Shown piece after piece: positions 34,023 to 41,740 of a stretch of DNA of 41,798 nucleotides; position 1 is the stretch's first letter, and each line of letters starts with the position of its first letter. The notes beneath the pieces were generated by a model. It worked only from the letters and a program-made list of their open reading frames with translations, did not search any database and had not been told where the DNA came from. This stretch comes from an uncultured Bacillota bacterium. GTDB taxonomy: Bacteria; Bacillota; Clostridia; Peptostreptococcales; Anaerovoracaceae. Made by a program: the position numbers and the translations under genes. The stretch spans positions 1 to 41,798 of the forward strand of contig CAUDEQ010000012.1 in assembly GCA_958448635.1 (NCBI GenBank), given 5' to 3'.

Positions 34023-34802
34023 ATGAATTACAATAATATAATTTATAAAGTAGAAAAAGGAATAGGATATGTTACTATCAACAGACCGAAGTCATTAAAT
34101 GCTTTAAATACAGAAGTGCTTTCAGAATTGGACAATGTTTTTAGAGCTATTAATGATGATAAAGAAGTAAAAGTTGCAATTATAACTGGAGAAGGCCGGG
34201 CATTTGTAGCGGGAGCAGACATTTCTCAAATGGTAGATTTATCTGGCATTGAAGGTCAGGAAATGATGAAGCAAGGTGCGAAAGTTATGAACTTAATAGA
34301 GTCCATCGACAAGCCTGTAATAGCTGCAGTAAACGGGTTTGCTCTTGGAGGAGGCTGCGAGTTGGCAATGGCATGTGACATCAGAATAGCATCAGAAGAA
34401 GCACAATTTGGTCAGCCAGAGGTTAACCTGGGAATAATCCCTGGATTTGGAGGAACACAACGACTTCCGAGGTTAGTTGGTAAAGGAATGGGAAAGCTTA
34501 TGATTATGACTGCTGATTATATTAAGGCAGATGAAGCAAAAAGTTTAGGCTTGGTAGAAAAAGTTGTTCCAAAGGAAGAGTTGATTCCAACATGTCAAGC
34601 GATTGCAGAAAAGATTATGGAGAAAGCTCCGATTGCAATAAAGGCGGCGAAAATTTCTATAAATAATGGTATTATGCTGGATCTGGAAACAGCGATTGCG
34701 TTAGAGGGTGAGGCCTGCGGAGCTCCGTTTTCATCTGAAGATAGAATAGAAGGGATGAAGGCTTTTCTCGAGAAAAGAAAAGCTGAGTTCAATAACAAAT
34801 AG
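34023..34802 (+). CDS. crt: Crotonase / enoyl-CoA hydratase
   Basis: A 259-residue enoyl-CoA hydratase. The oxyanion-hole segments A-G-A-D-I (about 65-69) and A-L-G-G-G-C-E-L (about 107-114) and both catalytic glutamates (in G-C-E-L and Q-P-E-V) are present, so it should hydrate crotonyl-CoA. ATG 34023 is chosen over GTG 34020 for spacing from AAGAGG. It comes 24 nt after the nitroreductase and is the last gene before strong terminators, so ends the island's transcript. The rest of a butyrate pathway is not in the window. Confidence 0.88.
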   Translation: MNYNNIIYKVEKGIGYVTINRPKSLNALNTEVLSELDNVFRAINDDKEVKVAIITGEGRAFVAGADISQMVDLSGIEGQEMMKQGAKVMNLIESIDKPVIAAVNGFALGGGCELAMACDIRIASEEAQFGQPEVNLGIIPGFGGTQRLPRLVGKGMGKLMIMTADYIKADEAKSLGLVEKVVPKEELIPTCQAIAEKIMEKAPIAIKAAKISINNGIMLDLETAIALEGEACGAPFSSEDRIEGMKAFLEKRKAEFNNK

Positions 34803-34840
34803 TAAAAATAGTATATTATCGTAAGCATTTAATATTAGAG

Positions 34841-34926
34841 AAAAAGCCCTTTATTTAGAAACGAGTGCTTTTTATAAAATTATGAGATAAATATTTCATA
34901 ATATGTTTTAAGAAAATGGGCTTTTT
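34841..34926 (+). terminator. Nested hairpins after crotonase
   Basis: AAAAAGCCC (34841-34849) pairs with GGGCTTTTT (34918-34926) around a 68-nt insert that itself holds ATTATGA/TCATAAT (34879-34902). This is the first structure after the crotonase stop. It could be a terminator or a small structured RNA. Confidence 0.45.
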
Positions 34927-34981
34927 ATAAATATCTCCTTTGTTTATAGTTTTATAAACCAAACTAATTTTTTTATGAAGA

Positions 34982-35023
34982 ACATACTCGGTTATCTTTA
35001 TGTGATGCCGAGTATGTTTTTTT
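34982..35023 (+). terminator. Intrinsic terminator closing the island
   Basis: ACATACTCGG (34982-34991), 16-nt loop, CCGAGTATGT (35008-35017), then six T. It lies in the 404-nt gap 34803-35206, which otherwise has the nested hairpins and the nitroreductase promoter. Confidence 0.8.
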
Positions 35024-35111
35024 GTTTCATTTAATAAAAGTAGAATGAATGTGATAATTTCTGCGGTTTCATAATGGTATGCTTTATGGCAAGCCGTTTT
35101 GGAAAAAAGTA

Positions 35112-35142
35112 TTGACTTATACCATACCTTTTGAGTTATGAT
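35112..35142 (+). promoter_or_regulatory. Nitroreductase promoter with a 19-nt spacer
   Basis: TTGACT (35112-35117) and TATGAT (35137-35142) are 19 nt apart, longer than usual, as in promoters opened by MerR-type activators. The spacer holds TATACCAT; a mirrored ATGGTAT lies upstream near 35072. Confidence 0.5.
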
Positions 35143-35206
35143 AAGTATATAGATGCAGAGCTATAATATGAAATCAAGACATTGTAATGGAAAGGAGCGG
35201 GGATTG

Positions 35207-35704
35207 ATGAATGAAATATTTCACAGAGTAAGCATAAGAAAATATCAGGACAGACCTGTGGAAGAAGAGAAGATAATGGAGATAATACGTGCGGGAATGC
35301 AGGCCCCGTCGGCGGCAAATCAGCAGCCGTGGGAATTTTATGTCGTGACCGACCGTGATATTATAGAGAAGCTGTCGAAGACGCACATATATGCCGGATG
35401 CGCCGCCGGTGCGCCGGTGCTGATAGTTCCTGTATATCGAAAGGATGGAATAATGTATCCTCAATACGCCCATATAGATATGGCCATCGCACAGGAGAAC
35501 ATGTGGCTGGAAACGGATTCCCTGGGTCTTGGCGGCGTATGGCTGGGAATCGCACCTATGCGTGAGCGTATGGATAAGGTGGCTGAGATACTGGAGCTGC
35601 CTGATTGTCTGGAGGCATTTTCCATATTTGTATTGGGATATCCGGCAGAGCAGCGCCAGCAGAAGGACAGATTTGATGAATCGAGGATACACTTCGTGAA
35701 GTAG
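35207..35704 (+). CDS. Nitroreductase-family FMN oxidoreductase
   Basis: 165 residues from ATG 35207, chosen because AAAGGAG lies 9 nt upstream; the open frame to 35153 lacks one. R-V-S-I-R-K-Y-Q (FMN phosphate contact), M-Q-A-P-S-A-A-N-Q-Q-P-W and G-L-G-G-V-W-L-G-I-A-P are typical of NAD(P)H:FMN nitroreductases. It is clearly different from the island enzyme at 33498, being G+C-richer and stand-alone. The substrate is unknown. It is convergent with the ABC exporter genes. Confidence 0.88.
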   Translation: MNEIFHRVSIRKYQDRPVEEEKIMEIIRAGMQAPSAANQQPWEFYVVTDRDIIEKLSKTHIYAGCAAGAPVLIVPVYRKDGIMYPQYAHIDMAIAQENMWLETDSLGLGGVWLGIAPMRERMDKVAEILELPDCLEAFSIFVLGYPAEQRQQKDRFDESRIHFVK

Positions 35705-35744
35705 AGCCTGGCGCAGGAAATGCAGGCTATGTCCAATAAAAAGT

Positions 35745-35837
35745 AAAAGCGGGCGACAGGCTGGAACGCCCCCCGGAAGCCGGAATTGAAATCCAACGGC
35801 AGAAAGGGAGGTTCATGCAGCGGTGCGCCCGCTTTTT
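35745..35837. terminator. Bidirectional terminator with a 70-nt loop
   Basis: AAAAGCGGGCG (35745-35755) pairs with CGCCCGCTTTT (35826-35836), with T runs on both strands. It lies between the convergent nitroreductase and exporter genes. The loop carries internal short stems (GCCG...CGGC, 35774-35795 region). A second small hairpin, CCATGG-N7-CCATGG, follows at 35847-35865. Confidence 0.7.
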
Positions 35838-35910
35838 GTATGACAGCCATGGTCTTAGTCCATGGTGAATAGTGCGAAAGTCTGCACAGGGCGATGACGG
35901 CGGGCTGGTG

Positions 35911-37644
35911 TTAACTCAGCTTCCAGCTGCTGCTCTCAGTCTGCAGCCTTACCATGCGAGCGTATATGCCATCTGCCGTCAGCAGCTGTTCAGCCAGGCC
36001 TTCTTCAGCCACAATGCCGTCTGAGAGGGCAACGATCTTATCAGCGTCTGCCACAGTACGCATGCGGTGAGCTATTACCAGTACGGTTTTATCTTTGATT
36101 AGCCTTGAAATAGCAGTCTGTATCAGCGTTTCGTTTTCAACGTCGAGAGATGCGGTGGCTTCGTCAAGGAGGATGATGGGAGCATTCTTGAGGAAGGCTC
36201 TGGCGATGGATATACGCTGACGCTGACCGCCTGAAAGCTCACATCCGTTTTCTCCTATGTTGGTATCCCATTTATCAGGAAGCTTTTCGGCAAATTCATC
36301 CACATTGGCAAGACGTGCAGCAGCCAGGACCTCCTCGTCTGTTGCATCCTTATTTCCTATACGTATATTTTCCATTATGCTGTTATCGAAGAGAGTGACA
36401 TCCTGAAACACTATTGAAAAAAGGGAAAGCAGCTTTTCAGGATCAATGGCGGAAATGTCCATTCCTCCGATGGTTATCCTGCCTCTGTCGACATCCCAGA
36501 ATCTTGCGGCAAGACGTGAAACCGTGGTCTTTCCGCCGCCGGAAGGGCCTATCAGGGCTGTTACCTCGCCTTGTCTGGCGATGAATGAAACGTCACGGAG
36601 AACTGTTTCTCCCGTGTTGTATGAAAAGCCCACATGCTCGAAGGCAATGTCATATCCATCATTGGTCAGACTTACGGAGCCCTGCTGTACAGGATGCTCC
36701 AGTATCTCATTCATCCTGGCGATATTGGTTCGCATGGATATCACGGCTGCCAGATTCTGCAAAGCGCCCTGAAGCGGATCGTAAAGGCGAGAGACGACGA
36801 GAATAAACAGGAAGAACGTCAGGATATCCAGGCTGCCTTGTATCAGGAGTATTGAACCCATAAGGGCGACCGTAGCGATTCCCAGTTTCAGGATAAGCGA
36901 AGCCGAGACCACGAAGGCAGCAAGGCCGAATTCGTTGATGATGGATTGCCTCTCTACGGCACGTACTTTCTTTTCCAGTCCCATGAGGTATTCCTTCTCC
37001 GCATTATTGGCTCGCAGGTCTTTTACAGTCTCGATGCATTCCTGAATGCCGTCGGCACAAGATATTTTAACGTCCATGGATTTCTGATTGAGGCGTTCCT
37101 GTATCTTATATGAAAAGCCGACTATTGCGAAGGCCACAGGCATTACCCAAAGTGCAGCAAGTGCCATGCGCCAATCGTAAAAGAAGAGGCTTACAGCCAC
37201 CAGTACAGTGGATATTACAGCTCCTGCCAGCTCAGGTATGAAGTGGGAGAAGCTCTGTTCAAGGAAAGTGCAGTCGGCCATGATGGTGCTGGTAAGGTCG
37301 GCAAGATTTTTTTCCCCGAAGAAAGAAAGAGGCAGTTTGCGGAGCCGTTCCGCCAGCGTTATGCGTCTGACGCCGCTTTCTATGTAGGTGGCGAAGTATG
37401 TGGCATTGTACTGCAGATATGTTGTAAGCAGAATAAGCCCTATACATATGATACAGCCTGAGATGTAAAATATTGCGCCTCTTTCCGAGATGCCGCCTCC
37501 AAGCATGTCCTTTACGAGGAAATAAAGCAGCCCCACCGGGAACATGAAAGAAATATTCTGTAGAACACAGGCAAAACAGCCCTTGACCAGATCCTTTGCA
37601 CCCTGAGTCGACAGGGCATATCGTTTTTGCAGAAAGTTTATCAT
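35911..37644 (-). CDS. ABC exporter subunit (fused membrane and ATPase domains), second of a pair
   Basis: 577 residues from ATG 37644, chosen because AAGGAGGTG lies 8 nt upstream; the longer frame from 37674 runs through that site. Six membrane helices occupy about 1-300. The ATPase domain has Walker A G-P-S-G-G-G-K-T-T, signature L-S-G-G-Q-R-Q-R-I and Walker B I-I-L-L-D-E-A-T-A with catalytic Glu. Its ATG overlaps the stop of the partner gene (ATGA), so the two are made together and probably form a heterodimeric multidrug or peptide exporter. The substrate is unknown. Confidence 0.9.
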   Translation of the reverse strand: MINFLQKRYALSTQGAKDLVKGCFACVLQNISFMFPVGLLYFLVKDMLGGGISERGAIFYISGCIICIGLILLTTYLQYNATYFATYIESGVRRITLAERLRKLPLSFFGEKNLADLTSTIMADCTFLEQSFSHFIPELAGAVISTVLVAVSLFFYDWRMALAALWVMPVAFAIVGFSYKIQERLNQKSMDVKISCADGIQECIETVKDLRANNAEKEYLMGLEKKVRAVERQSIINEFGLAAFVVSASLILKLGIATVALMGSILLIQGSLDILTFFLFILVVSRLYDPLQGALQNLAAVISMRTNIARMNEILEHPVQQGSVSLTNDGYDIAFEHVGFSYNTGETVLRDVSFIARQGEVTALIGPSGGGKTTVSRLAARFWDVDRGRITIGGMDISAIDPEKLLSLFSIVFQDVTLFDNSIMENIRIGNKDATDEEVLAAARLANVDEFAEKLPDKWDTNIGENGCELSGGQRQRISIARAFLKNAPIILLDEATASLDVENETLIQTAISRLIKDKTVLVIAHRMRTVADADKIVALSDGIVAEEGLAEQLLTADGIYARMVRLQTESSSWKLS

Positions 37645-39419
37645 ATCTGCGGCACCTCCTTCTGAACCTTCCATTTAACTGAAGTACGGTAGTTCTGCCA
37701 CATTTGGCTGAACAGACCGTTATGTGAAAGCAGCTGCCCCCAGGAGCCGCTTTCTTCTATTCTTCCGTCATTTATAACATAGATTTTATCTGCACCGGAA
37801 ACAGTGGACAGACGGTGAGCTATCATGATGACTGTCTTGTCGTGCGCAAGACGAGACAATGCATCCTGCACCTTCGTCTCATTGTCGGGATCGGCAAATG
37901 CTGTTGCTTCGTCCATGATGATCACAGGTGTATTTTTGAGCATTACGCGGGCGATAGCTATACGCTGCTGTTCGCCGCCGGAGAGATATATTCCATTGGC
38001 ACTGATGATCGTATCTATGCCATCGGGAAGCTTATCGATGATGTCACAGCAACGGGCATTTTCCAGAGCAGCCATGACTTCCTCACGGGTGGCATCAGGA
38101 TTGCCCATGCGGACATTTTCCAGAATGGATGACTTGATGAGGCGGCTGTCCTGAAATACGAAAGAAATCGTGTTCATCAGCTCCTCTCGTGACATGTCCC
38201 TGATATCTACACCGCCGATACGAACCGTGCCTCCCTGAGGTTCAAGAAAGCGGGAGATGATATTCGCCAGTGTGGTCTTTCCACCTCCTGATGGGCCGAC
38301 AAAGGCGATGGTCTGTCCTGCGGGGATATCAAGGGAGATATTTTCGAGGACATTGTTTTCACCGTCATAGCTGAAAGTTATGCCTTCCAGCTTTATGGAA
38401 GTATCACTTGGATGCAGCGGAAGCTCAGGCTCGCTTTGAGGCTCAAGGGATAGGATGGTATCTATTCGCTGCAAGGCATCGTCGACTACCATTGCATTTT
38501 CACTTTGGAACATGATTCGTGTCAATGTAACGGAAATGACAGGCGTTATGATGATGTAAAATATGAGATCAAGCAGGAATTCCGAGGTAACTCCATCGCC
38601 GGTGAATAGCAGTGCGCCGGCAATGAGAAATACGAAGACGCCGTTGACGGCTGCAGTATAGAGCATCATGGGAGTTCTCAGCTGCTGTGTGTAAGCAATG
38701 ACCCAGATACGGTATCTGTCGATGGAATCCTTGAATTTTCTGAAGGAAAAAATGGTCTGGCCGAAGGTCTTGACAACGGGAATCCCGCGGACGTATTCGA
38801 CTGCCTCGTTGGACATATCCTCCAGAGCGTTCTGATATTCCTTCATCTTTTCCTGCATTTTTCTGCCTGCCATGGACATCATTATCATGAAAGCCAGCAG
38901 GACGGGAGCAATGCTGAGAAGTCCCAGCCGCCAGTCAAATATGAACAGCAGAGCCAGAAGACCGCAGGGTGTCGCTATGGCGTTGCAGCGATCAGGAAGC
39001 TGATGGGCAAGATACGTTTCTGTAGCTCCGCTGGATTCATTGACGATCTTTCTCAGACGTCCGCTGCCGAAGCTTTCAACCGATCCTGACGGCAGCTTTA
39101 CGATGTGGCTCATCGTCTGCAGCCTCAGATTGGTGGCAACGCGAAATGCACTGATATGAGAGCACATGAGAGCAGCTATATAGACAAGAACGGAGATGAC
39201 GGCAAAGAGTACAGCCATCCATCCGTTATAAGTAAGCTGCTGCGCTTTGCTGAAATCCGGTGCGATTTGCAGGACCTCTCTCATCACCTGCCATATGTAG
39301 TAATAAGGAACAAGCGCCAGCAGGGCGCTCACGGCTGAAAGCAGCCATGACGCATAGGTAAGATATCTGTGACTGCCTGCGATTTTCATCAGGCGCGACA
39401 AATTTGATTGTTTTTTCAA
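37641..39419 (-). CDS. ABC exporter subunit, first of a pair
   Basis: 592 residues starting at TTG 39419, which is 7 nt after AAAGGAGG. Six membrane helices lie in about 15-310, followed by Walker A G-P-S-G-G-G-K-T-T, signature L-S-G-G-E-Q-Q-R-I and Walker B V-I-I-M-D-E-A-T-A. Both the catalytic Glu and the H-loop His (A-H-R-L-S-T) are present here and in the partner (A-H-R-M-R-T), so neither site looks degenerate by eye. The tetR gene lies just upstream on the same strand, and is a likely regulator. Confidence 0.9.
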   Translation of the reverse strand: MKKQSNLSRLMKIAGSHRYLTYASWLLSAVSALLALVPYYYIWQVMREVLQIAPDFSKAQQLTYNGWMAVLFAVISVLVYIAALMCSHISAFRVATNLRLQTMSHIVKLPSGSVESFGSGRLRKIVNESSGATETYLAHQLPDRCNAIATPCGLLALLFIFDWRLGLLSIAPVLLAFMIMMSMAGRKMQEKMKEYQNALEDMSNEAVEYVRGIPVVKTFGQTIFSFRKFKDSIDRYRIWVIAYTQQLRTPMMLYTAAVNGVFVFLIAGALLFTGDGVTSEFLLDLIFYIIITPVISVTLTRIMFQSENAMVVDDALQRIDTILSLEPQSEPELPLHPSDTSIKLEGITFSYDGENNVLENISLDIPAGQTIAFVGPSGGGKTTLANIISRFLEPQGGTVRIGGVDIRDMSREELMNTISFVFQDSRLIKSSILENVRMGNPDATREEVMAALENARCCDIIDKLPDGIDTIISANGIYLSGGEQQRIAIARVMLKNTPVIIMDEATAFADPDNETKVQDALSRLAHDKTVIMIAHRLSTVSGADKIYVINDGRIEESGSWGQLLSHNGLFSQMWQNYRTSVKWKVQKEVPQI

Positions 39420-39476
39420 AAAATCCCCTCCTTTGATTTATCAGGAAAGACACGGGCATAAGTATGGTTGCATGGA

Positions 39477-39492
39477 GTTAGTTAAATCTAAC
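39477..39492 (-). promoter_or_regulatory. Inverted repeat before the ABC exporter genes
   Basis: GTTAG-TTAAAT-CTAAC, extended imperfectly to ATGG...CCAT, in the 96-nt gap between tetR and the exporter. It differs from the tetR operator at 40155. No clear -35/-10 pair was found. Confidence 0.4.
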
Positions 39493-39500
39493 CCATGGGT

Positions 39501-39524
39501 AAAAATTAAAGGGCTTTATTGCCC
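39501..39524 (-). terminator. Terminator overlapping the tetR stop codon
   Basis: On the minus strand GGGC-AATAAA-GCCC is followed by TTTAATTTTT; the TAA stop lies within the loop. A weak stem, so partial read-through into the exporter genes is possible. Confidence 0.5.
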
Positions 39525-40133
39525 CATAATTTTCAGCCAGCCTGCAGTATAAAAGGCCCGCATTTCCTTTACATAATTTTCGGCGTCAGGCAGCGGCATT
39601 TCGTGGATGATGAGTTCGAAAAAGGTATGAAACATCCCGGTTATAAGAATATGCTCCAGCGTTTCATCTATATGAGGAGAAGGTCGGCCCAGTTCCTTGA
39701 GGACCTCCTGATATGCATGTGTGCTCTCGATCTCTATTTCAACCATTTCATCGATAAGACCGGAAAAACGCGTACCCTCCGAGCAGCATAGGATAAGCTT
39801 GCACTCGTCCAGGTGCTGATATGCGTAATGAAGCATATCGAACATGCATGCGCCGGAAAAATCGCTCATGACATCCGGCTGCTGCTTGTGCGGCACCATG
39901 GCAAACTGTCGCTGCGCTTTGATGAAACGCGTTAAAAGATAATCGTAATGCTCTGCAACAAGAGCCTCAAACAATTCTGCCTTGCTTTTGTAATAACCGT
40001 AAAAGGCGCCTGTAGTCAAGCCTGCCAGCTTTACGATATTTCTCAGAGAAGCGGAGCGGAAGCCCTTTTTCAGGAATTCCTCCTTTGCTACCTGATGTAT
40101 TCGCTCCAGCGTAGGAATATTGTTTCCGATCAT
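39516..40133 (-). CDS. TetR-family transcriptional repressor
   Basis: 205 residues from ATG 40133, spaced 5 nt from GGAGG; the GTG at 40139 overlaps that site. The N-terminal helix-turn-helix (E-F-L-K-K-G-F-R-S-A-S-L-R-N-I-V-K-L-A-G-L-T-T-G-A-F-Y-G-Y-Y-K-S-K) is canonical TetR; the rest is a ligand-binding helical domain. A near-ideal promoter with a 21-bp palindrome over its -10 predicts autorepression. It lies directly upstream of the ABC exporter pair on the same strand, suggesting drug-responsive control. Confidence 0.9.
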   Translation of the reverse strand: MIGNNIPTLERIHQVAKEEFLKKGFRSASLRNIVKLAGLTTGAFYGYYKSKAELFEALVAEHYDYLLTRFIKAQRQFAMVPHKQQPDVMSDFSGACMFDMLHYAYQHLDECKLILCCSEGTRFSGLIDEMVEIEIESTHAYQEVLKELGRPSPHIDETLEHILITGMFHTFFELIIHEMPLPDAENYVKEMRAFYTAGWLKIMGQ

Positions 40134-40154
40134 TGCCACCTCCGCATAACACCG

Positions 40155-40200
40155 TTATATAACACTGTTATATAATAATGCCGGCAATTTCATTTGTCAA
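40155..40200 (-). promoter_or_regulatory. tetR promoter and operator
   Basis: On the minus strand TTGACA (40200-40195), 17 nt, TATTAT (40177-40172). TTATATAAC-ACT-GTTATATAA (40155-40175) is a perfect 9-bp inverted repeat that overlaps the -10 and the start point, the usual geometry for TetR autorepression. Confidence 0.8.
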
Positions 40201-40229
40201 CCGTTAAATGCATGAAAATGCCAAAATAG

Positions 40230-40245
40230 CTATACCATGGTATAG
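40230..40245. promoter_or_regulatory. Palindrome between tetR and the LysR gene
   Basis: CTATACCATGGTATAG, a perfect 16-nt palindrome. Its half ATGGTATA recurs at 40329-40336 over the LysR gene's -10, and its complement TATACCAT in the nitroreductase promoter spacer. Confidence 0.5.
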
Positions 40246-40310
40246 AAGATAGGCAATGCCGGCGAGCTGGCGTTAAATGCCATGACATGTTCCATGATAT
40301 ATTCATAATA

Positions 40311-40338
40311 TTGAAAAAATATATCACGATGGTATAAT
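40311..40338 (+). promoter_or_regulatory. Promoter of the LysR-type regulator gene
   Basis: TTGAAA (40311-40316), 16 nt, TATAAT (40333-40338). The -10 lies within an ATGGTATA half-site of the nearby palindrome, so autoregulation is possible. Confidence 0.6.
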
Positions 40339-40406
40339 TGCACTATGAAACGGCCGGCAGGGGAAGACATGGGAATATATGTGCAGATGTTACGGGAGGA
40401 TATATC

Positions 40407-41288
40407 ATGGAATTGAGAGTGCTGAATTATTTCCTTGCGGTGGCAAGGGAGGAGAATTTCACAAAGGCTGCCAATGTGCTTCACATAACGCAGCCCACGC
40501 TTTCAAGACAGATTTCAGATCTGGAAGATGAACTGGGAGTCAAGCTTTTCATCAGAAGCAGCCACAATATAATACTGACGGAAGAGGGCATGATGCTGAA
40601 GCGCAGGGCGCAGGAGATGCTTTCTCTGGCTGAGAAGACGAAGCGCGACTTTCTGCAGAAGGACGAGCAGCTTACGGGCACAGTTTCCATAGGGAGCGGA
40701 GAATTCAGATCGACAAAATATCTGGCGAAGATCATTTCGAGGTTCAGCGAAAAGCATCCGGGAGTGCGCTATGAGATATACAGCGGAAACGCCGGGAATA
40801 TACGCGATTATATTGAAAGAGGATTTCTCGATGTAGGCCTCATGTCGGAGCCCATCGATATGAGAAAATATAATTTCATAAACATGCCTGTGAAGGAGCA
40901 GTGGGGCGTATTCGTTCAGGAGGATTCACCTCTCTTTAAAAATGAAACCGTCAGCCCGGAGGAGCTTAAAGGCATGTCGGTCATCACGGCAACAGGGGAT
41001 TTTAACCAGAGCAGGATCGGCGGATGGCTGGGAGAATGCAGGGATGATGTGAGCATTGTGGCAACTGCCAATCTCCCGTACAACGAGGCAGTTCTGGCAC
41101 AGGAAAATATGGGCGTTATGCTCAGCATAAATCTCAACTGCACGTATGAAGGACTGAGATTCATACCGCTGGAGCCGTCTCTTGAGATATCGACTGCTCT
41201 GGCATGGAAAAAGGAGCAGGTCTTTTCACCTGCCACAACAGCCTTTATAGAATTTGCCCGGGAAATACTCAAAAAGCATAACTGGTGA
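40407..41288 (+). CDS. LysR-family transcriptional regulator
   Basis: 293 residues from ATG 40407, with GGGAGG 8 nt upstream; the frame from 40338 is longer but has no site. The N-terminal winged helix (M-E-L-R-V-L-N-Y-F-L-A-V-A-R-E-E-N-F-T-K-A-A-N-V-L-H-I-T-Q-P-T-L-S-R-Q-I) is classic LysR, and the remainder is a periplasmic-binding-like effector domain (about 90-290). No divergent metabolic gene is next to it (tetR is divergent), so its target is unclear; the nitroreductase shares a promoter half-site. Confidence 0.9.
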   Translation: MELRVLNYFLAVAREENFTKAANVLHITQPTLSRQISDLEDELGVKLFIRSSHNIILTEEGMMLKRRAQEMLSLAEKTKRDFLQKDEQLTGTVSIGSGEFRSTKYLAKIISRFSEKHPGVRYEIYSGNAGNIRDYIERGFLDVGLMSEPIDMRKYNFINMPVKEQWGVFVQEDSPLFKNETVSPEELKGMSVITATGDFNQSRIGGWLGECRDDVSIVATANLPYNEAVLAQENMGVMLSINLNCTYEGLRFIPLEPSLEISTALAWKKEQVFSPATTAFIEFAREILKKHNW

Positions 41289-41331
41289 TAAGATATAAGT
41301 ATTAGCCATTTTAAGGAAAAGAGATTATATT

Positions 41332-41358
41332 AAAGATGTTCCGTACAGGGACATCTTT
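41332..41358 (+). terminator. Intrinsic terminator after the LysR gene
   Basis: AAAGATGTTCC, loop GTACA, GGGACATCTTT: 11 bp with one G-T pair, then ATTTGT. Confidence 0.75.
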
Positions 41359-41386
41359 ATTTGTATATTGGGAAAGGACATTTATC

Positions 41387-41740
41387 ATGGATATCAACGA
41401 AGCCGGCAGACGATACAATATCCCCGTGAGCATTCTTCGAGAATACGAGAGCTGGGGACTGTGCGGAGAGGTCAAGAAGGTAATGGGATCGTGGCAATAC
41501 GATGAAAGCGATATGGAAAGGCTCAGCGTAATCATGACGCTGCACGATATAGGTTTTGCCAACGATGAGATTGAAAGGTACATGCGTTTATTGATGAAGG
41601 GGGAATCGACGGAAGAGGAAAGAATGAAAATGCTGAACGAAAAAAGAAACGGGACTCTCGATGAGATCCATTTTAAGGAAAGGCAGCTGGCTCGTCTGGA
41701 TTATCTCAGGTACGAGATAAAAAAGGCGGGAAGGATATAA
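41387..41740 (+). CDS. MerR-like helix-turn-helix regulator
   Basis: 117 residues from ATG 41387, behind AAAGGA; the longer frame from 41336 starts inside the terminator. The N-terminus (M-D-I-N-E-A-G-R-R-Y-N-I-P-V-S-I-L-R-E-Y-E-S-W-G-L) is a MerR-type winged helix, followed by a helical dimerisation segment (about 45-115). No cysteine-rich metal site is seen in the C-terminus, so it is probably not a metal sensor. Targets are unknown. Confidence 0.8.
   Translation: MDINEAGRRYNIPVSILREYESWGLCGEVKKVMGSWQYDESDMERLSVIMTLHDIGFANDEIERYMRLLMKGESTEEERMKMLNEKRNGTLDEIHFKERQLARLDYLRYEIKKAGRI

Noticed and set aside
35745..35837. Riboswitch in the GC-rich loop
   Set aside because: It lies between convergent gene ends, not before a gene, and I could not match it to a known aptamer consensus.
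37645..37674. Upstream start giving ten extra residues on the second ABC subunit
   Set aside because: The extra codons run through the AAGGAGGTG ribosome site that serves ATG 37644.
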